Source: Arthrobacter sp. ov118 (GTDB taxonomy: Bacteria > Actinomycetota > Actinomycetes > Actinomycetales > Micrococcaceae). Taken from it: a DNA stretch of 64,000 bases. Under the pieces are notes generated by a model, which saw only the letters and a list, made by a program, of their open reading frames with translations, did no database searches and had not been told where the DNA came from. Every line of letters starts with the position of its first letter. The first letter of the stretch is position 1. A program made the position numbers and the translations under genes. The stretch is from assembly GCF_900116495.1 (NCBI RefSeq), contig NZ_FPAY01000001.1:1114668-1178667 (forward strand). The letters run 5' to 3'. Positions 8,712 to 17,054 of this stretch are shown one piece after another.

Positions 8712-8831
8712 ACGAACTCCTAAGTCAGAAAAGCACGATGGTGATGCCCCGCGGCCGCCTTTGGACGCGGGCGATATCAGCGGCCCGGCACCGCTCTGCG
8801 GGCGCCCGGCCGTTCCCCCAAATGCTGTTGC

Positions 8832-10385
8832 CTAGCCGGCAGCCTCCACCCCGGCTTCATCGGCAGATGAGCCAAACCAGCCGCTTGGCGCGGGCTGGAT
8901 GTTCTGCCAGATGTGTTTTGCCTCGCGGTACTCGTCAAGGCCCGCGCGGCCGAGCTCACGGCCGATCCCCGATTTCCCGAAACCACCCCATTCCGCCTGG
9001 GGGACGTACGGGTGGTAGTCGTTGATCCACACTGTTCCGTGCCGGAGGGCGGCCGCGACCCGCTGCGCTTTCGACGCGTCCGATGTCCACACCGCGCCGG
9101 CCAGCCCGTACTCCGTATCATTCGCGATGGCGATGGCCTCCGCCTCGGTACCGAAGGTCTCGATGGTCAGTACCGGCCCGAACGACTCCTCCCGCAGCAC
9201 GCTCATGCCGGAGCGGCAGTTGCCGAGCACTGTCGGCGGGTAGAAAAAGCCCTCCGCGAGCTGGCCCTCGTCGGGGATATAGCCGCCACACAACAGCTCG
9301 GCGCCCTCCGCGAGACCGGCCTGCACGTAGGCGTGGACTTGGTCCCGATGCTTGGCGGAAATGAGTGGCCCGGTCTCGGCGTCGGGGTCGAACGGCCCGC
9401 CCATCCGGATCTTTTTCGCCCGTTCCACGATCTCGGCCACAAAGCGATCTGCAATCGGCTGCTCGACGACGAGCCGCGCCCCTGCCGAGCAGACCTGCCC
9501 GGAGTGCAGGAATACGGCAGTCAGGGCGTTGTCGACGGCGGCGTCCCAGTCCGCGTCCGCGAAAACGACGTTCGGGTTCTTCCCGCCGAGTTCGAAGGCG
9601 ACGCTCTTCACTGTCTCCGCGGCTGCCGCCATGATCGTCTGGCCTGTGGCCAGGCTTCCGGTCAGGGAGACGAGGTCGACGCGCGGGTCGGAGCTGAGCG
9701 GGCCGCCCACCTTCGAGCCGGGTCCGGTGACGAGATTGGCGACACCGGCAGGGACGCCTGCCTCTTTGAGGGTTTCCATGAGCAGGATCGAAGTGGACGG
9801 TGTGAGCTCGCTGGGCTTTAGCACGAATGAGTTTCCGGCGACGAGTGCCGGCGCCACCTTCCATGCAGCCTGGAGCAGCGGGTAGTTCCACGGTGCAATG
9901 AGGGCACAGACCCCGAGCGGTTCGTAGACCACGCGGCTGATCGCGTTCGCCCGCCCGGTATCGATCACCCTGCCGGCATCCAGGCCCGCGATCTTTCCGT
10001 AGTACCGGAAACAGGCGGCAATGTCGTCCATGTCGTACTCGGCCTCGACCAGGCGCTTCCCCGTGTCGAGGGCCTCCGCCCGGGCGTAGGTTGCCTTGTC
10101 CCGCTCAAGCAGGTCGGCCACGCGAAGCAGCACGGTACCCCGCTCGATATCTGTGAGCCTGCGCCACGGGCCGCTATCGAACGTTGCCCGTGCACTGGCG
10201 ATCGCCCGCTCGGCATCCTCTACGGTGGACGACGCGACAACTGCCACTTCGCGCCCGTCTGCCGGGCAGCGCACGGATGTGGTGCCGCCGTCGGACGCCT
10301 GCTGCCAGGCTCCGCCGATGTAAAGGCCCTTGATGGGATCCCCTGATTTCCCGGCCTGATGGACTTGCTCAGCCGTGGCAGTCAT
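8832..10385 (-). CDS. betB: Betaine-aldehyde dehydrogenase
   Basis: A 517-residue NAD(P)-dependent aldehyde dehydrogenase. The catalytic glutamate is E265 in FELGGKN and the catalytic cysteine C299 in HSGQVCSAGAR; the cofactor-binding region IAPWNYPLLQAAWKVAPAL precedes them. It would oxidise betaine aldehyde to glycine betaine, the second step after BetA. ATG 10385 has GAAGGAG 5 bases upstream; an alternative upstream codon at 10409 lacks support. It follows betA by 33 bases and precedes the permease by 120. Family assignment is sure; the betaine-aldehyde specificity comes from the adjacent choline dehydrogenase-like gene. Confidence 0.9.
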   Translation of the reverse strand: MTATAEQVHQAGKSGDPIKGLYIGGAWQQASDGGTTSVRCPADGREVAVVASSTVEDAERAIASARATFDSGPWRRLTDIERGTVLLRVADLLERDKATYARAEALDTGKRLVEAEYDMDDIAACFRYYGKIAGLDAGRVIDTGRANAISRVVYEPLGVCALIAPWNYPLLQAAWKVAPALVAGNSFVLKPSELTPSTSILLMETLKEAGVPAGVANLVTGPGSKVGGPLSSDPRVDLVSLTGSLATGQTIMAAAAETVKSVAFELGGKNPNVVFADADWDAAVDNALTAVFLHSGQVCSAGARLVVEQPIADRFVAEIVERAKKIRMGGPFDPDAETGPLISAKHRDQVHAYVQAGLAEGAELLCGGYIPDEGQLAEGFFYPPTVLGNCRSGMSVLREESFGPVLTIETFGTEAEAIAIANDTEYGLAGAVWTSDASKAQRVAAALRHGTVWINDYHPYVPQAEWGGFGKSGIGRELGRAGLDEYREAKHIWQNIQPAPSGWFGSSADEAGVEAAG

Positions 10386-10418
10386 TGTTTCTCCTTCTTG
10401 TGTGTGCATCCATCAGTC

Positions 10419-12122
10419 CTAGCCCCTGGCCGCGGTGGCGGCGTTGCCGTCCCGTTCCAGCGGGCTCACACCGTGCCGGTAGAACTCCGCGTGCTGGGGT
10501 GCCAGCGGGGCCTTGCCGACGATGAGGTCGGCAGCCTTTTCGGCCAGCATCATCACGGGGGCGTAGATGTTGCCGTTGGTCACGTAGGGCATGGCGGAGG
10601 CGTCCACCACGCGGAGGCCGCTGGTGCCGTGCACGGTCATGTCCAGCGGGTTCACCACCGCCATGGGATCGGAGTCCGGGCCCATCTTCGCCGTGCAGGA
10701 CGGGTGCAGGGCAGTTTCGGCGTCGCGGGCAACCCAGTCAAGGATCTCGGCGTCGGTCTGCACGGCCCGGCCGGGGGAAAGCTCGCCGCCGTTGAAGGGC
10801 AGCATGGCGGACTGGCCGAGGATGTCACGGGCAACGTGGATCGCCTCCACCCATTCGCGGCGGTCCTGATCCGTAGAGAGGTAGTTGAAGACCATGGACG
10901 GATGCACCGTGGGATCCGTGGACTTGATCTTGAGCGTGCCGCGGGCGTCGGAGTACATGGGCCCGATGTGCACCTGGTAGCCGTGCTTCGCGTCCGCCTT
11001 CTGGCCGTCGTAGCGGACGGCCACCGGGAGGAAGTGGAACATCAGGTTCGGGTACGCGACGTCCTCGTTGGAGCGGACAAAGCCGCCGCCCTCGAAGTGG
11101 TTGGTGGCGGCCGGGCCCTTCCGGCCCAGCAGCCACTGGAGCCCGATCAGCGGGTAGCGCCACAGGTCCAGGGCTGGCTGCATGGAGACTGGCTGGGTGC
11201 AGGCGTGCTGGATGTAGACCTCAAGGTGGTCCTGGAGGTTCTCGCCGACGCCGGGCAGGTTGACCACGGAGTTGATGCCGAGGGAGTTCAAGTGCGCTGC
11301 GTTGCCGACCCCGGAGAGCTGGAGCAGTTGCGGGGTGTTGATGGCGCCGCCCGCCAGGATCACTTCTCCGGCGTTCACCTGGTGGGTCTTGCCGTTGCGG
11401 CGGTAGGTGACGCCCGTTGCCACGTTGCCCTTGAAGTTGACCTTGGTCACCAGGGCCCGGGTCAGGACCGTCAGGTTGCTGCGGCCGAAGTTGGGCCGCA
11501 GGTAGGCGCGGGACGCCGACAGGCGCTGGCCCTTGTGGACGTTGCGGTCGAAGGCTGCGAAACCCTCCTGGCGGTAGCCGTTGACGTCGTCGGTCAACGG
11601 GTAGCCGGCTTCTTGGGCTGCCGCGAAGAACGCCTGGAACAGTGGGTTCGTGGCTGGCCCGCGTTCCAGTACGAGCGGGCCGGAGTGCCCGCGGAGCTCA
11701 TCGTCCGGATCGGCGGCCAGCGCGTTTTCCATGCGGTTGAAGTACGGCAGGCAGTGGGCGAAGTCCCACGTTTCCATGCCGGAGTCGGCACCCCAGCGCT
11801 CGTAGTCGAGGGGGTTTCCGCGCTGGAAGATCATGCCGTTGATGGAGCTGGAGCCCCCCAGGACCTTGCCCCTGGCATGAGCCACGCGGCGGCCGCCCAT
11901 ATGCGGCTCGGGGTCCGACTCGTAGCGCCAGTCGTACAAAGGGTTTCCGCTCGGGAAGGTGAGCGCCGCGGGCATCTGGATGAAGAGGTCCCAGGGGTAG
12001 TCGCTGCGTCCTGCCTCTAGGACCAGGACGCTGCTTTGGCCTCCGTCGCTCAAACGGTTGGCAAGCACGGAACCCGCGCTTCCGCCGCCGACGATCACGT
12101 AGTCGTAGTTGGTTGTTGTCAT
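10419..12122 (-). CDS. betA: Choline dehydrogenase-like GMC oxidoreductase
   Basis: A 567-residue FAD-dependent oxidoreductase. The ADP-binding fold VIVGGGSAGSVLANRL starts at residue 9, and the GMC signature LGGSSSINGMIFQRGNPLDYERW lies near residues 85-107. The C-terminal active site appears as HPSCTAKMGP followed by GLRVVDASAMPYVTNGN. It oxidises choline to betaine aldehyde (family knowledge), and glycine betaine produced with BetB serves osmoprotection or carbon/nitrogen supply. ATG 12122 has AAGGAG upstream and begins the flavin motif; the frame continues further 5' without coding character. First gene of the operon, preceded by a BetI-like operator cluster. Confidence 0.9.
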   Translation of the reverse strand: MTTTNYDYVIVGGGSAGSVLANRLSDGGQSSVLVLEAGRSDYPWDLFIQMPAALTFPSGNPLYDWRYESDPEPHMGGRRVAHARGKVLGGSSSINGMIFQRGNPLDYERWGADSGMETWDFAHCLPYFNRMENALAADPDDELRGHSGPLVLERGPATNPLFQAFFAAAQEAGYPLTDDVNGYRQEGFAAFDRNVHKGQRLSASRAYLRPNFGRSNLTVLTRALVTKVNFKGNVATGVTYRRNGKTHQVNAGEVILAGGAINTPQLLQLSGVGNAAHLNSLGINSVVNLPGVGENLQDHLEVYIQHACTQPVSMQPALDLWRYPLIGLQWLLGRKGPAATNHFEGGGFVRSNEDVAYPNLMFHFLPVAVRYDGQKADAKHGYQVHIGPMYSDARGTLKIKSTDPTVHPSMVFNYLSTDQDRREWVEAIHVARDILGQSAMLPFNGGELSPGRAVQTDAEILDWVARDAETALHPSCTAKMGPDSDPMAVVNPLDMTVHGTSGLRVVDASAMPYVTNGNIYAPVMMLAEKAADLIVGKAPLAPQHAEFYRHGVSPLERDGNAATAARG

Positions 12123-12251
12123 GCAAACTCTCCTTTTGCCTGGTGCAGATCTTCCGCCAAGGGCCGGTGATTCTGCTTCAGGAAACTGGCGGTACACCGT
12201 GGCGCGCCAGGGAAACCGCAAGACGTCACTTGTGTGGTGTAGGTCATACCG

Positions 12252-12308
12252 ATGAACAGTAAGGTACATTGAACAAGTGTTCAATAGTGCTGCTGGACAA
12301 CTGTTCAG
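12252..12308 (-). promoter_or_regulatory. betA promoter with tandem BetI/TetR-like operators
   Basis: A perfect palindrome ATTGAACA-AG-TGTTCAAT occupies 12268-12285. A second, CTGGACA-AC-TGTTCAG with one mismatch, lies at 12293-12308, centres 24 bp apart, and a lone TGAACA half-site is at 12252-12257. On the - strand TTGAAC (12284-12279) and TACTGT (12261-12256), 17 apart, form the probable betA promoter, so the strong palindrome covers its -35 box. The half-site resembles what I recall of the E. coli BetI operator. The rest of the 12123-12451 gap shows no gene. Confidence 0.75.
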
Positions 12309-12451
12309 AAAAGTTTGTTTTGTTACGTGCAAGGGCCGCGGCGGCTCGGTACGCGGCAGGGACTGGCGGCCCTGCGGCGGCTGAGCTTGGAGAGTACTAG
12401 CGTCGTTGGATAAGGCAGTTGTGCCTGCACGGAATTCTTGGGCAATTCCCG

Positions 12452-13045
12452 CTAGGCGGCGAAGGCGATCTCCTCGGTGCGGGCGATGCTCCTCTTGATG
12501 GATGCCTCGTCCACCCCGAGGAGAGCGGTCAGCCACATCCCGTTCTGCACGACGACGATGTCAGCCGCCCGCTCCCTGCATTGAGCGCCCGAAAGCTCCG
12601 GTTTGGCGTTGCCGATCAGCGCGGCGAGGCCATCGAGGTAGCGATCGAACGCTGCCGCGTTGATCAGCCCAAAGTCTTCATGGGCCTGTGCGAGTGCCCA
12701 CAGATGGAGACGCAGTGACAGATATCGGGTGGTGAGGAGCTCCGGGCCTGCAACGCGGCGAAGGGCTTTCTGCAGCTGTTCGTCAGGGGGCAGTTCCGGG
12801 TCAGGGGCGACCAGCCTGACGTCGTGATCGTCGATGCTGTGCAGCGCCGCACGGATCAAGCTCATCTTGTCCTCGAAGTAGTAGTTCACCAGCCCGAGTG
12901 CGACGCCGGCTTCCCGGGCCACCGCGCGCATATTGACACCCGAGATGCCGTGGAGCGACAGCAGGTCCAACGCCGCTTCGAGAATGCGCGCCTGCCTGTC
13001 GATCTGTTCGCCCTGTTGGCCCGACTTCGTGGTGTTTGTACTCAC
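12452..13045 (-). CDS. TetR family regulator, BetI-like
   Basis: A 197-residue protein with an N-terminal TetR helix-turn-helix (GISGVNMRAVAREAGVALGLVNYYF) and a C-terminal ligand domain of the BetI/TetR_C_6 kind, ending in EEIAFAA. BetI represses the choline operon and is released by choline. The GTG at 13045 is preferred because a TACTCT hexamer ends 6 bases upstream, which would give a leaderless transcript; ATG 13087 would place that promoter inside the gene. It is read in the same direction as betA, 329 bases upstream of it, and likely controls both itself and betA. Confidence 0.85.
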   Translation of the reverse strand: MSTNTTKSGQQGEQIDRQARILEAALDLLSLHGISGVNMRAVAREAGVALGLVNYYFEDKMSLIRAALHSIDDHDVRLVAPDPELPPDEQLQKALRRVAGPELLTTRYLSLRLHLWALAQAHEDFGLINAAAFDRYLDGLAALIGNAKPELSGAQCRERAADIVVVQNGMWLTALLGVDEASIKRSIARTEEIAFAA

Positions 13046-13064
13046 TTGGCCAGAGTATGGCCAA
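13046..13064 (-). promoter_or_regulatory. Palindrome over the TetR gene's own -10 box (probable autoregulatory operator)
   Basis: TTGGCCA (13046-13052), GAGTA, TGGCCAA (13058-13064) is a perfect inverted repeat directly before the GTG. On the - strand its centre reads TACTCT, the presumed -10 hexamer (13057-13052), 6 bases from the start codon. A dimer bound here would cover the -10 and the transcription start. This sequence differs from the TGAACA palindromes at betA. Confidence 0.6.
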
Positions 13065-13223
13065 AGTCGTGATGGTGCATCCCACACGGTCGGGAACCCG
13101 CCATAAGCTGCTTTCTTTTGCGTTCCTCCTTCGGGGGCAGCGACCTGTCAGGCGGTGAACAGCACCAGGGGAAGCTTGCCGGCCGCCCTGGGCGCGGATA
13201 TCGGCCGGAACGCATTCTGGTAG

Positions 13224-13319
13224 GAAGTAGGCTTCTCGAACCTGTCCAACTTCAACCGGCACTTCCTTAGCAACGCAGGGGAAACTCCACTGCAGTACCG
13301 GCAGCGCGTCCACAGCTGA
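13224..13319 (+). pseudogene. C-terminal remnant of an AraC-family regulator
   Basis: After a stop codon at 13221 the frame reads EVGFSNLSNFNRHFLSNAGE then TPLQYRQRVHS and a stop at 13317-13319. This is the second helix-turn-helix and end of AraC/XylS regulators (consensus GF-x-x-x-S-x-F-x-R-x-F, then P-x-x-Y-R). No start codon or upstream AraC-like sequence is left in this frame, so it is a dead fragment. The rest of 13065-13364 shows nothing recognisable. Confidence 0.65.
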
Positions 13320-13364
13320 TCACACCGCCATTCCAAGCCGCGAGCCAGCTCTGCGATTCGCAAC

Positions 13365-13398
13365 AAAAGCCGGAGGCCGCGTCGCCGCGGCCTCCGGC
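13365..13398 (-). terminator. Intrinsic terminator of the hydroxycinnamate operon
   Basis: A perfect 13-bp stem, GCCGGAGGCCGCG at 13369-13381 and its complement at 13386-13398, with a 4-base loop. Read on the - strand, the stem lies 15 bases after the CouL-type stop codon and is followed directly by TTTTGTT, a classical Rho-independent terminator. It ends the six-gene leftward operon. Confidence 0.88.
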
Positions 13399-13413
13399 CC
13401 GTGTGTTAGCTGT

Positions 13414-15033
13414 CTAGACGTGCCCCGGGGCCGGCTTCCTCAGATCCGCCTTCCGGATCTTGCCACTGGCGGTCCTGGGCATTTCGGCCACGAAGACCAC
13501 CGATTTGGGGATCTTGTACCGCGCGAGCCTGCCCTCAAGGTGGGCGCGCAGCTGCTCCTCGGTGAGCCGGGCGCCTTCCCGCAGCAGCACCACGGCCCGC
13601 GGCACCTCGCCCCACTTCTCGTCCGGCACCCCGATCACCGCGACACTGCCCACGGCGTCGAGTTCGGCGATTGCCTGCTCCACCTCGGCCGGGTAGATGT
13701 TCTCCCCGCCCGAAATGATCATGTCCTTGAGCCGGTCGGAGATAAAGACGAACCCTTCAGGATCCTTGTAGCCCATGTCACCGGACTTGAACCAGCCGTC
13801 AGCGGTGTAGGAGTCCGCCGAGGCTTCGGGCCGGTTCCAATACTGGTGGATGACATTGGGGCCCTTGATCTGGATCTCGCCCACCGTTCCGGGGGCAGTG
13901 GGACCGGCCGCCGGGTCCATGGGATCAGCCACCCGGACGTCGGTGAAGAAGTGCGGCAGCCCGGAGGACCCGGCCTTGTCCCGGGACCGGGCAGCCGGAA
14001 GCGTTGTGGCGCCGGGGGCCGTCTCGGTCATGCCGTACCCGTTGGAAAACCGCAGCCCGCGCCGCTCGTACGCTTCCAGGACCCGCAGCGGCACAGCGGA
14101 CCCGCCGCACGTCAGCTTGTTCAGCGAACTGAGATCGGTGGAGTCCCAGTCCGGATGCTCGCACAGCATCTGGTAGGTGGTGGGCACCCCGCTGATGGTC
14201 GTCGCGCGGTGCCGCCCGATCAGCTCCAGCGTCCGGCGGGGATCGAACTTGGCTTCCAGGACCACAGTGCCGCCCTTCAGGAGCGTGGGCAGGACGCCCA
14301 TGTCCAGGGAGGCGACGTGGAACATTGGCGAGATCATCAGGGCCACATCGGTGGAGGCGAAGTCGAAGTCCACCAGCACGTTGACACAGTTCCACGTGAT
14401 GTTGCCGTGCGTCAGGAGCGCCCCCTTGGGGTTTCCGGTGGTTCCGGAGGTGTAGAGGATCATTGCGGCGTCGTCAAGGCCCACGGGCTCGTCCGGCGGC
14501 AGCACCGCACCGGAGGCGATCACCGCCTCAAACTCCTCCACCGCCGGTCCCCCGTCCGCACCGCCGCTGGCACCGCCGCCCGTATGGCCGCCGGCGGGCA
14601 CTGTTTTTCCGGGCACTGTCATGTCGGGCGCTGTTGGATCGTCGACGACGATCCGCCCACCCACAGCCGTCCCCGCCGAGCCGCGTTCGGCCAGCTCCGC
14701 GAGCGCTGCCGAGTGGACCAGCAGGACAGCGCCGCTGTCCCGAAGCTGGAACTGGATTTCGGGCGGAGCCAGCCGGGTGTTCAGCGGCACGAAGACCGCC
14801 CCGGCCAGGCCGGCGGCGAACAGGGTCTCCAGGAAGGAGGGATCGTTTTCGCCAAGGTAGGCCACGCGGTCGCCCTTGGCCACGCCGCGGTCCCGGAGGG
14901 CGTTGGCGAGCCGGGTGGAACGGTCCGCGAGCTGGGCGTAGCTGAGTTCCCGTTCCCCGGCGATGACGGCGGTCTTGGTGCCCGACTTCGGGCGGCGCCG
15001 TTGCAACCACGAGCCGATGCCAAAATTCTCCAC
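13414..15033 (-). CDS. couL: Acyl-CoA synthetase, probable p-hydroxycinnamate-CoA ligase
   Basis: A 539-residue ANL-family adenylating enzyme. The phosphate-binding loop is MILYTSGTTGNPKG (residues 191-204), followed by NGYGMTETAPG, WFKSGDMGY and DRLKDMIISGGENIYPAEVE, with the C-terminal lysine in RTASGKIRKADL. A Gly/Ala/Thr-rich insertion at about 131-165 is unusual for the family. Location at the end of an operon with CouO-type hydrolase, SDR, MaoC and transporter matches the CouL role: ATP-dependent CoA activation of p-coumarate, ferulate or caffeate. The GTG start has AAAGGA 6 bases upstream. The family call is certain; the substrate is inferred from the neighbours. Confidence 0.82.
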   Translation of the reverse strand: MENFGIGSWLQRRRPKSGTKTAVIAGERELSYAQLADRSTRLANALRDRGVAKGDRVAYLGENDPSFLETLFAAGLAGAVFVPLNTRLAPPEIQFQLRDSGAVLLVHSAALAELAERGSAGTAVGGRIVVDDPTAPDMTVPGKTVPAGGHTGGGASGGADGGPAVEEFEAVIASGAVLPPDEPVGLDDAAMILYTSGTTGNPKGALLTHGNITWNCVNVLVDFDFASTDVALMISPMFHVASLDMGVLPTLLKGGTVVLEAKFDPRRTLELIGRHRATTISGVPTTYQMLCEHPDWDSTDLSSLNKLTCGGSAVPLRVLEAYERRGLRFSNGYGMTETAPGATTLPAARSRDKAGSSGLPHFFTDVRVADPMDPAAGPTAPGTVGEIQIKGPNVIHQYWNRPEASADSYTADGWFKSGDMGYKDPEGFVFISDRLKDMIISGGENIYPAEVEQAIAELDAVGSVAVIGVPDEKWGEVPRAVVLLREGARLTEEQLRAHLEGRLARYKIPKSVVFVAEMPRTASGKIRKADLRKPAPGHV

Positions 15034-15075
15034 GGCAGATCCTTTCTATTTAGACGGTAATGCCTGCAGGCCGGG

Positions 15076-16449
15076 TCAGGAACCGACGGTTTGCAGATCG
15101 TTGTTCTTAGGCTCGCGCGTGAGCAGGATGAAGACGATCGACACGACGGACATGACGGCCAGGTACAGGACCACGGCGGAGGTGTCCTGTCCGGAATCCT
15201 TGAAGATCTGTGCCACGATGCCCGGCGTGAATCCCGCCCCGAGGAGGGTGGCGAGCTGGTAGCCCAGCGAAGCGCCGGTGTAGCGCGAAGTGGTGCCGAA
15301 CTGCTCGGACACGAAGGCTGCCAGCGGACCGAACAGGGTGGAGTGGATCATGAGGCCGACGGCGAAGGCCACAAAGATTAGCCCGATGTTGTTCGAGGAC
15401 AGGAGCTGGAACATCGGCGTCAGGTAAATGATGAACAGGACCAGGCCGCCAATCATCACCGGCCGCCGGCCCAGCTTGTCGGAGAGTCTGCCGCCCATGA
15501 CCACGAAGGCGATGGACACGAAGGAGGCCGCCGCGAAGGCGTAGAGCACGCCCTGCCGATCAGCTCCCTTGGAGACGGCATAGGTTACGGAGAACGTCGC
15601 CAGTACCACCTGCAGCGCGAAGCCCGCGGCGCCGGCCAGCATGGTGAAGATGAGGGTTTTGGGGCGGCGCATGACCTGCAGGAGGGGAATCTCGCGGCGC
15701 GCTGCCACATTCGTCTGTCCCGCTTGGCGCCGTTCGGTTTGCTGTTGTTCAGCTTTCTCCTGTTCCAGGGCTGCTTTGAAGATGGGGCTTTCGGCGACCT
15801 TGAGCCTGACAAACATGCCGACGCCCAGCAGGACGAAGGACAGCAGGAACGGCACGCGCCAGCCCCAGGCAAGAAATTGCTCGTTGGGCAGGGCCGCGAA
15901 GGCACCCATGACGAGGGTGCCCAGCACCGCGCCGGTGGGGGCGCCAGCGTTGACGAACGAGGCGGCGAAGCCGCGCTTGCCGGACTCCGAGTGTTCCAGC
16001 GCCATGAGGGCGGCGCCGCCCCACTCCCCGCCCACGGCGATGCCCTGGCAGACCCGGAGGATCACCAGCAACACGGCACCCCAGGCCCCGGCCACCGCGG
16101 CGCCGGGCACCACCCCGATCAGCGTGGAGGCGATGCCCATGACCAGCATCGAAACGATGAGCATGTTCTTGCGCCCGAGCCTGTCACCGAAGTGGCCGAA
16201 GATGATGCCGCCGAGCGGCCGCGCTACATAGCCGGCAGCGAACGTCCCGTAGGCGGCCACGACGCCCACCCACTCGTCCATGCCGGAGAAGAACACCTTG
16301 GGAAAGACCACGGCAGCGGCCGTGGCGTAGAGCAGGAAGTCGTAATACTCGATGGTGCTGCCGAGGTAGCTGGAGGCGATGACGGTCCGTGCTTCACGGC
16401 GACGCGTGCCCGCGTCCATGGCCTGCAACTGCGAAATCTGGGACATCAT
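15076..16449 (-). CDS. MHS-type MFS transporter, probable hydroxycinnamate importer
   Basis: A 457-residue MFS protein with twelve predicted membrane helices. SYLGSTIEYYDFLLYATAAA is the metabolite:H+ symporter opening and FGHFGDRLGRKN the loop 2-3 motif; GGRLSDKLGRRPVM repeats it in the second half. ATG 16449 (followed at once by a second ATG) has AAAGGAA upstream. It sits between the MaoC-type hydratase and the CoA ligase in the cou-type operon, the position expected for the CouT transporter. It probably imports p-coumarate, ferulate or related acids with protons. Its sequence is clearly a paralogue type of the 2950-4344 transporter, but in another pathway context. Confidence 0.85.
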   Translation of the reverse strand: MMSQISQLQAMDAGTRRREARTVIASSYLGSTIEYYDFLLYATAAAVVFPKVFFSGMDEWVGVVAAYGTFAAGYVARPLGGIIFGHFGDRLGRKNMLIVSMLVMGIASTLIGVVPGAAVAGAWGAVLLVILRVCQGIAVGGEWGGAALMALEHSESGKRGFAASFVNAGAPTGAVLGTLVMGAFAALPNEQFLAWGWRVPFLLSFVLLGVGMFVRLKVAESPIFKAALEQEKAEQQQTERRQAGQTNVAARREIPLLQVMRRPKTLIFTMLAGAAGFALQVVLATFSVTYAVSKGADRQGVLYAFAAASFVSIAFVVMGGRLSDKLGRRPVMIGGLVLFIIYLTPMFQLLSSNNIGLIFVAFAVGLMIHSTLFGPLAAFVSEQFGTTSRYTGASLGYQLATLLGAGFTPGIVAQIFKDSGQDTSAVVLYLAVMSVVSIVFILLTREPKNNDLQTVGS

Positions 16450-16540
16450 TGTTCCTTTTGGGCAGAGGTAAGTGGCAGAGAAAGAGCGGGCTGGGGGCTG
16501 CCGACAAAGCGGCCCGGGCCGGTCTCCTTGTAGAAGCGGG

Positions 16541-16996
16541 CTACTTGTAAAAGCGGGCGAGGAATTCGGCCACGACGGCGGGGCGCTCCTGGCCTTCGAT
16601 CTCGATGGTGTTGGCCACCTTGATCTGGGCACCGCCCTTGACCTCGGTGACCTCGGCGATGGTGGCGCGCATCCGGATGCGCGAACCCACCTTGACCGGG
16701 GAGGTGAAGCGGACCTTGTCCAGGCCGTAGTTGACCTTGGTGGTGACGCCGTCGACGTCGAACAGCTCGCCCCAAAACGGAATGATGAGCGAGAGGGTGA
16801 GGAAGCCGTGGGCGATCGGGGCGCCGAAGGGGCCGTCCTTGGCGCGTTCCGGGTCCACGTGGATCCACTGGTCATCGCCCGTGGCGTCGGCGAATTTGTT
16901 GATCTGTTCCTGCGTGATTTCGCGGTAGTCGGTGGCGCCGAGGTCGGTGCCGGCGAGGGTGAGCAGTTTGTCGAAGTCGACAACGAGGTTGGGCAT
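16541..16996 (-). CDS. MaoC-type enoyl-CoA hydratase
   Basis: A 151-residue single hot-dog-fold protein. The hydratase-2 motif is visible as FADATGDDQWIHVDPERA, holding the catalytic Asp and His, followed by FGAPIAHGFLTLSL. In the cou-type pathway it would add water to the double bond of p-coumaroyl- or feruloyl-CoA to make the beta-hydroxyacyl-CoA, the role I assign to CouM. ATG 16996 is preceded by AGGAGCC. It lies 58 bases after the acyl-CoA dehydrogenase gene and 91 before the transporter. The fold call is secure, the substrate is inferred. Confidence 0.85.
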   Translation of the reverse strand: MPNLVVDFDKLLTLAGTDLGATDYREITQEQINKFADATGDDQWIHVDPERAKDGPFGAPIAHGFLTLSLIIPFWGELFDVDGVTTKVNYGLDKVRFTSPVKVGSRIRMRATIAEVTEVKGGAQIKVANTIEIEGQERPAVVAEFLARFYK

Positions 16997-17054
16997 TTTG
17001 GCTCCTGTTGGTGGTTTTTTGGGTTGTGGAAGAAGTACGACGGTGGGATCAGGA

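Noticed and set aside
8712..8831. Possible terminator or second promoter between betB and the permease
   Set aside because: GC-rich but no convincing stem with loop or -10/-35 pair found.
10359..12020. 553-codon + strand frame opposite betA
   Set aside because: Shadow of the GMC oxidoreductase; no domain, no ribosome site, composition typical of antisense frames.
13420..15060. 546-codon + strand frame opposite the CoA ligase
   Set aside because: Antisense shadow of an ANL enzyme with all motifs on the other strand.
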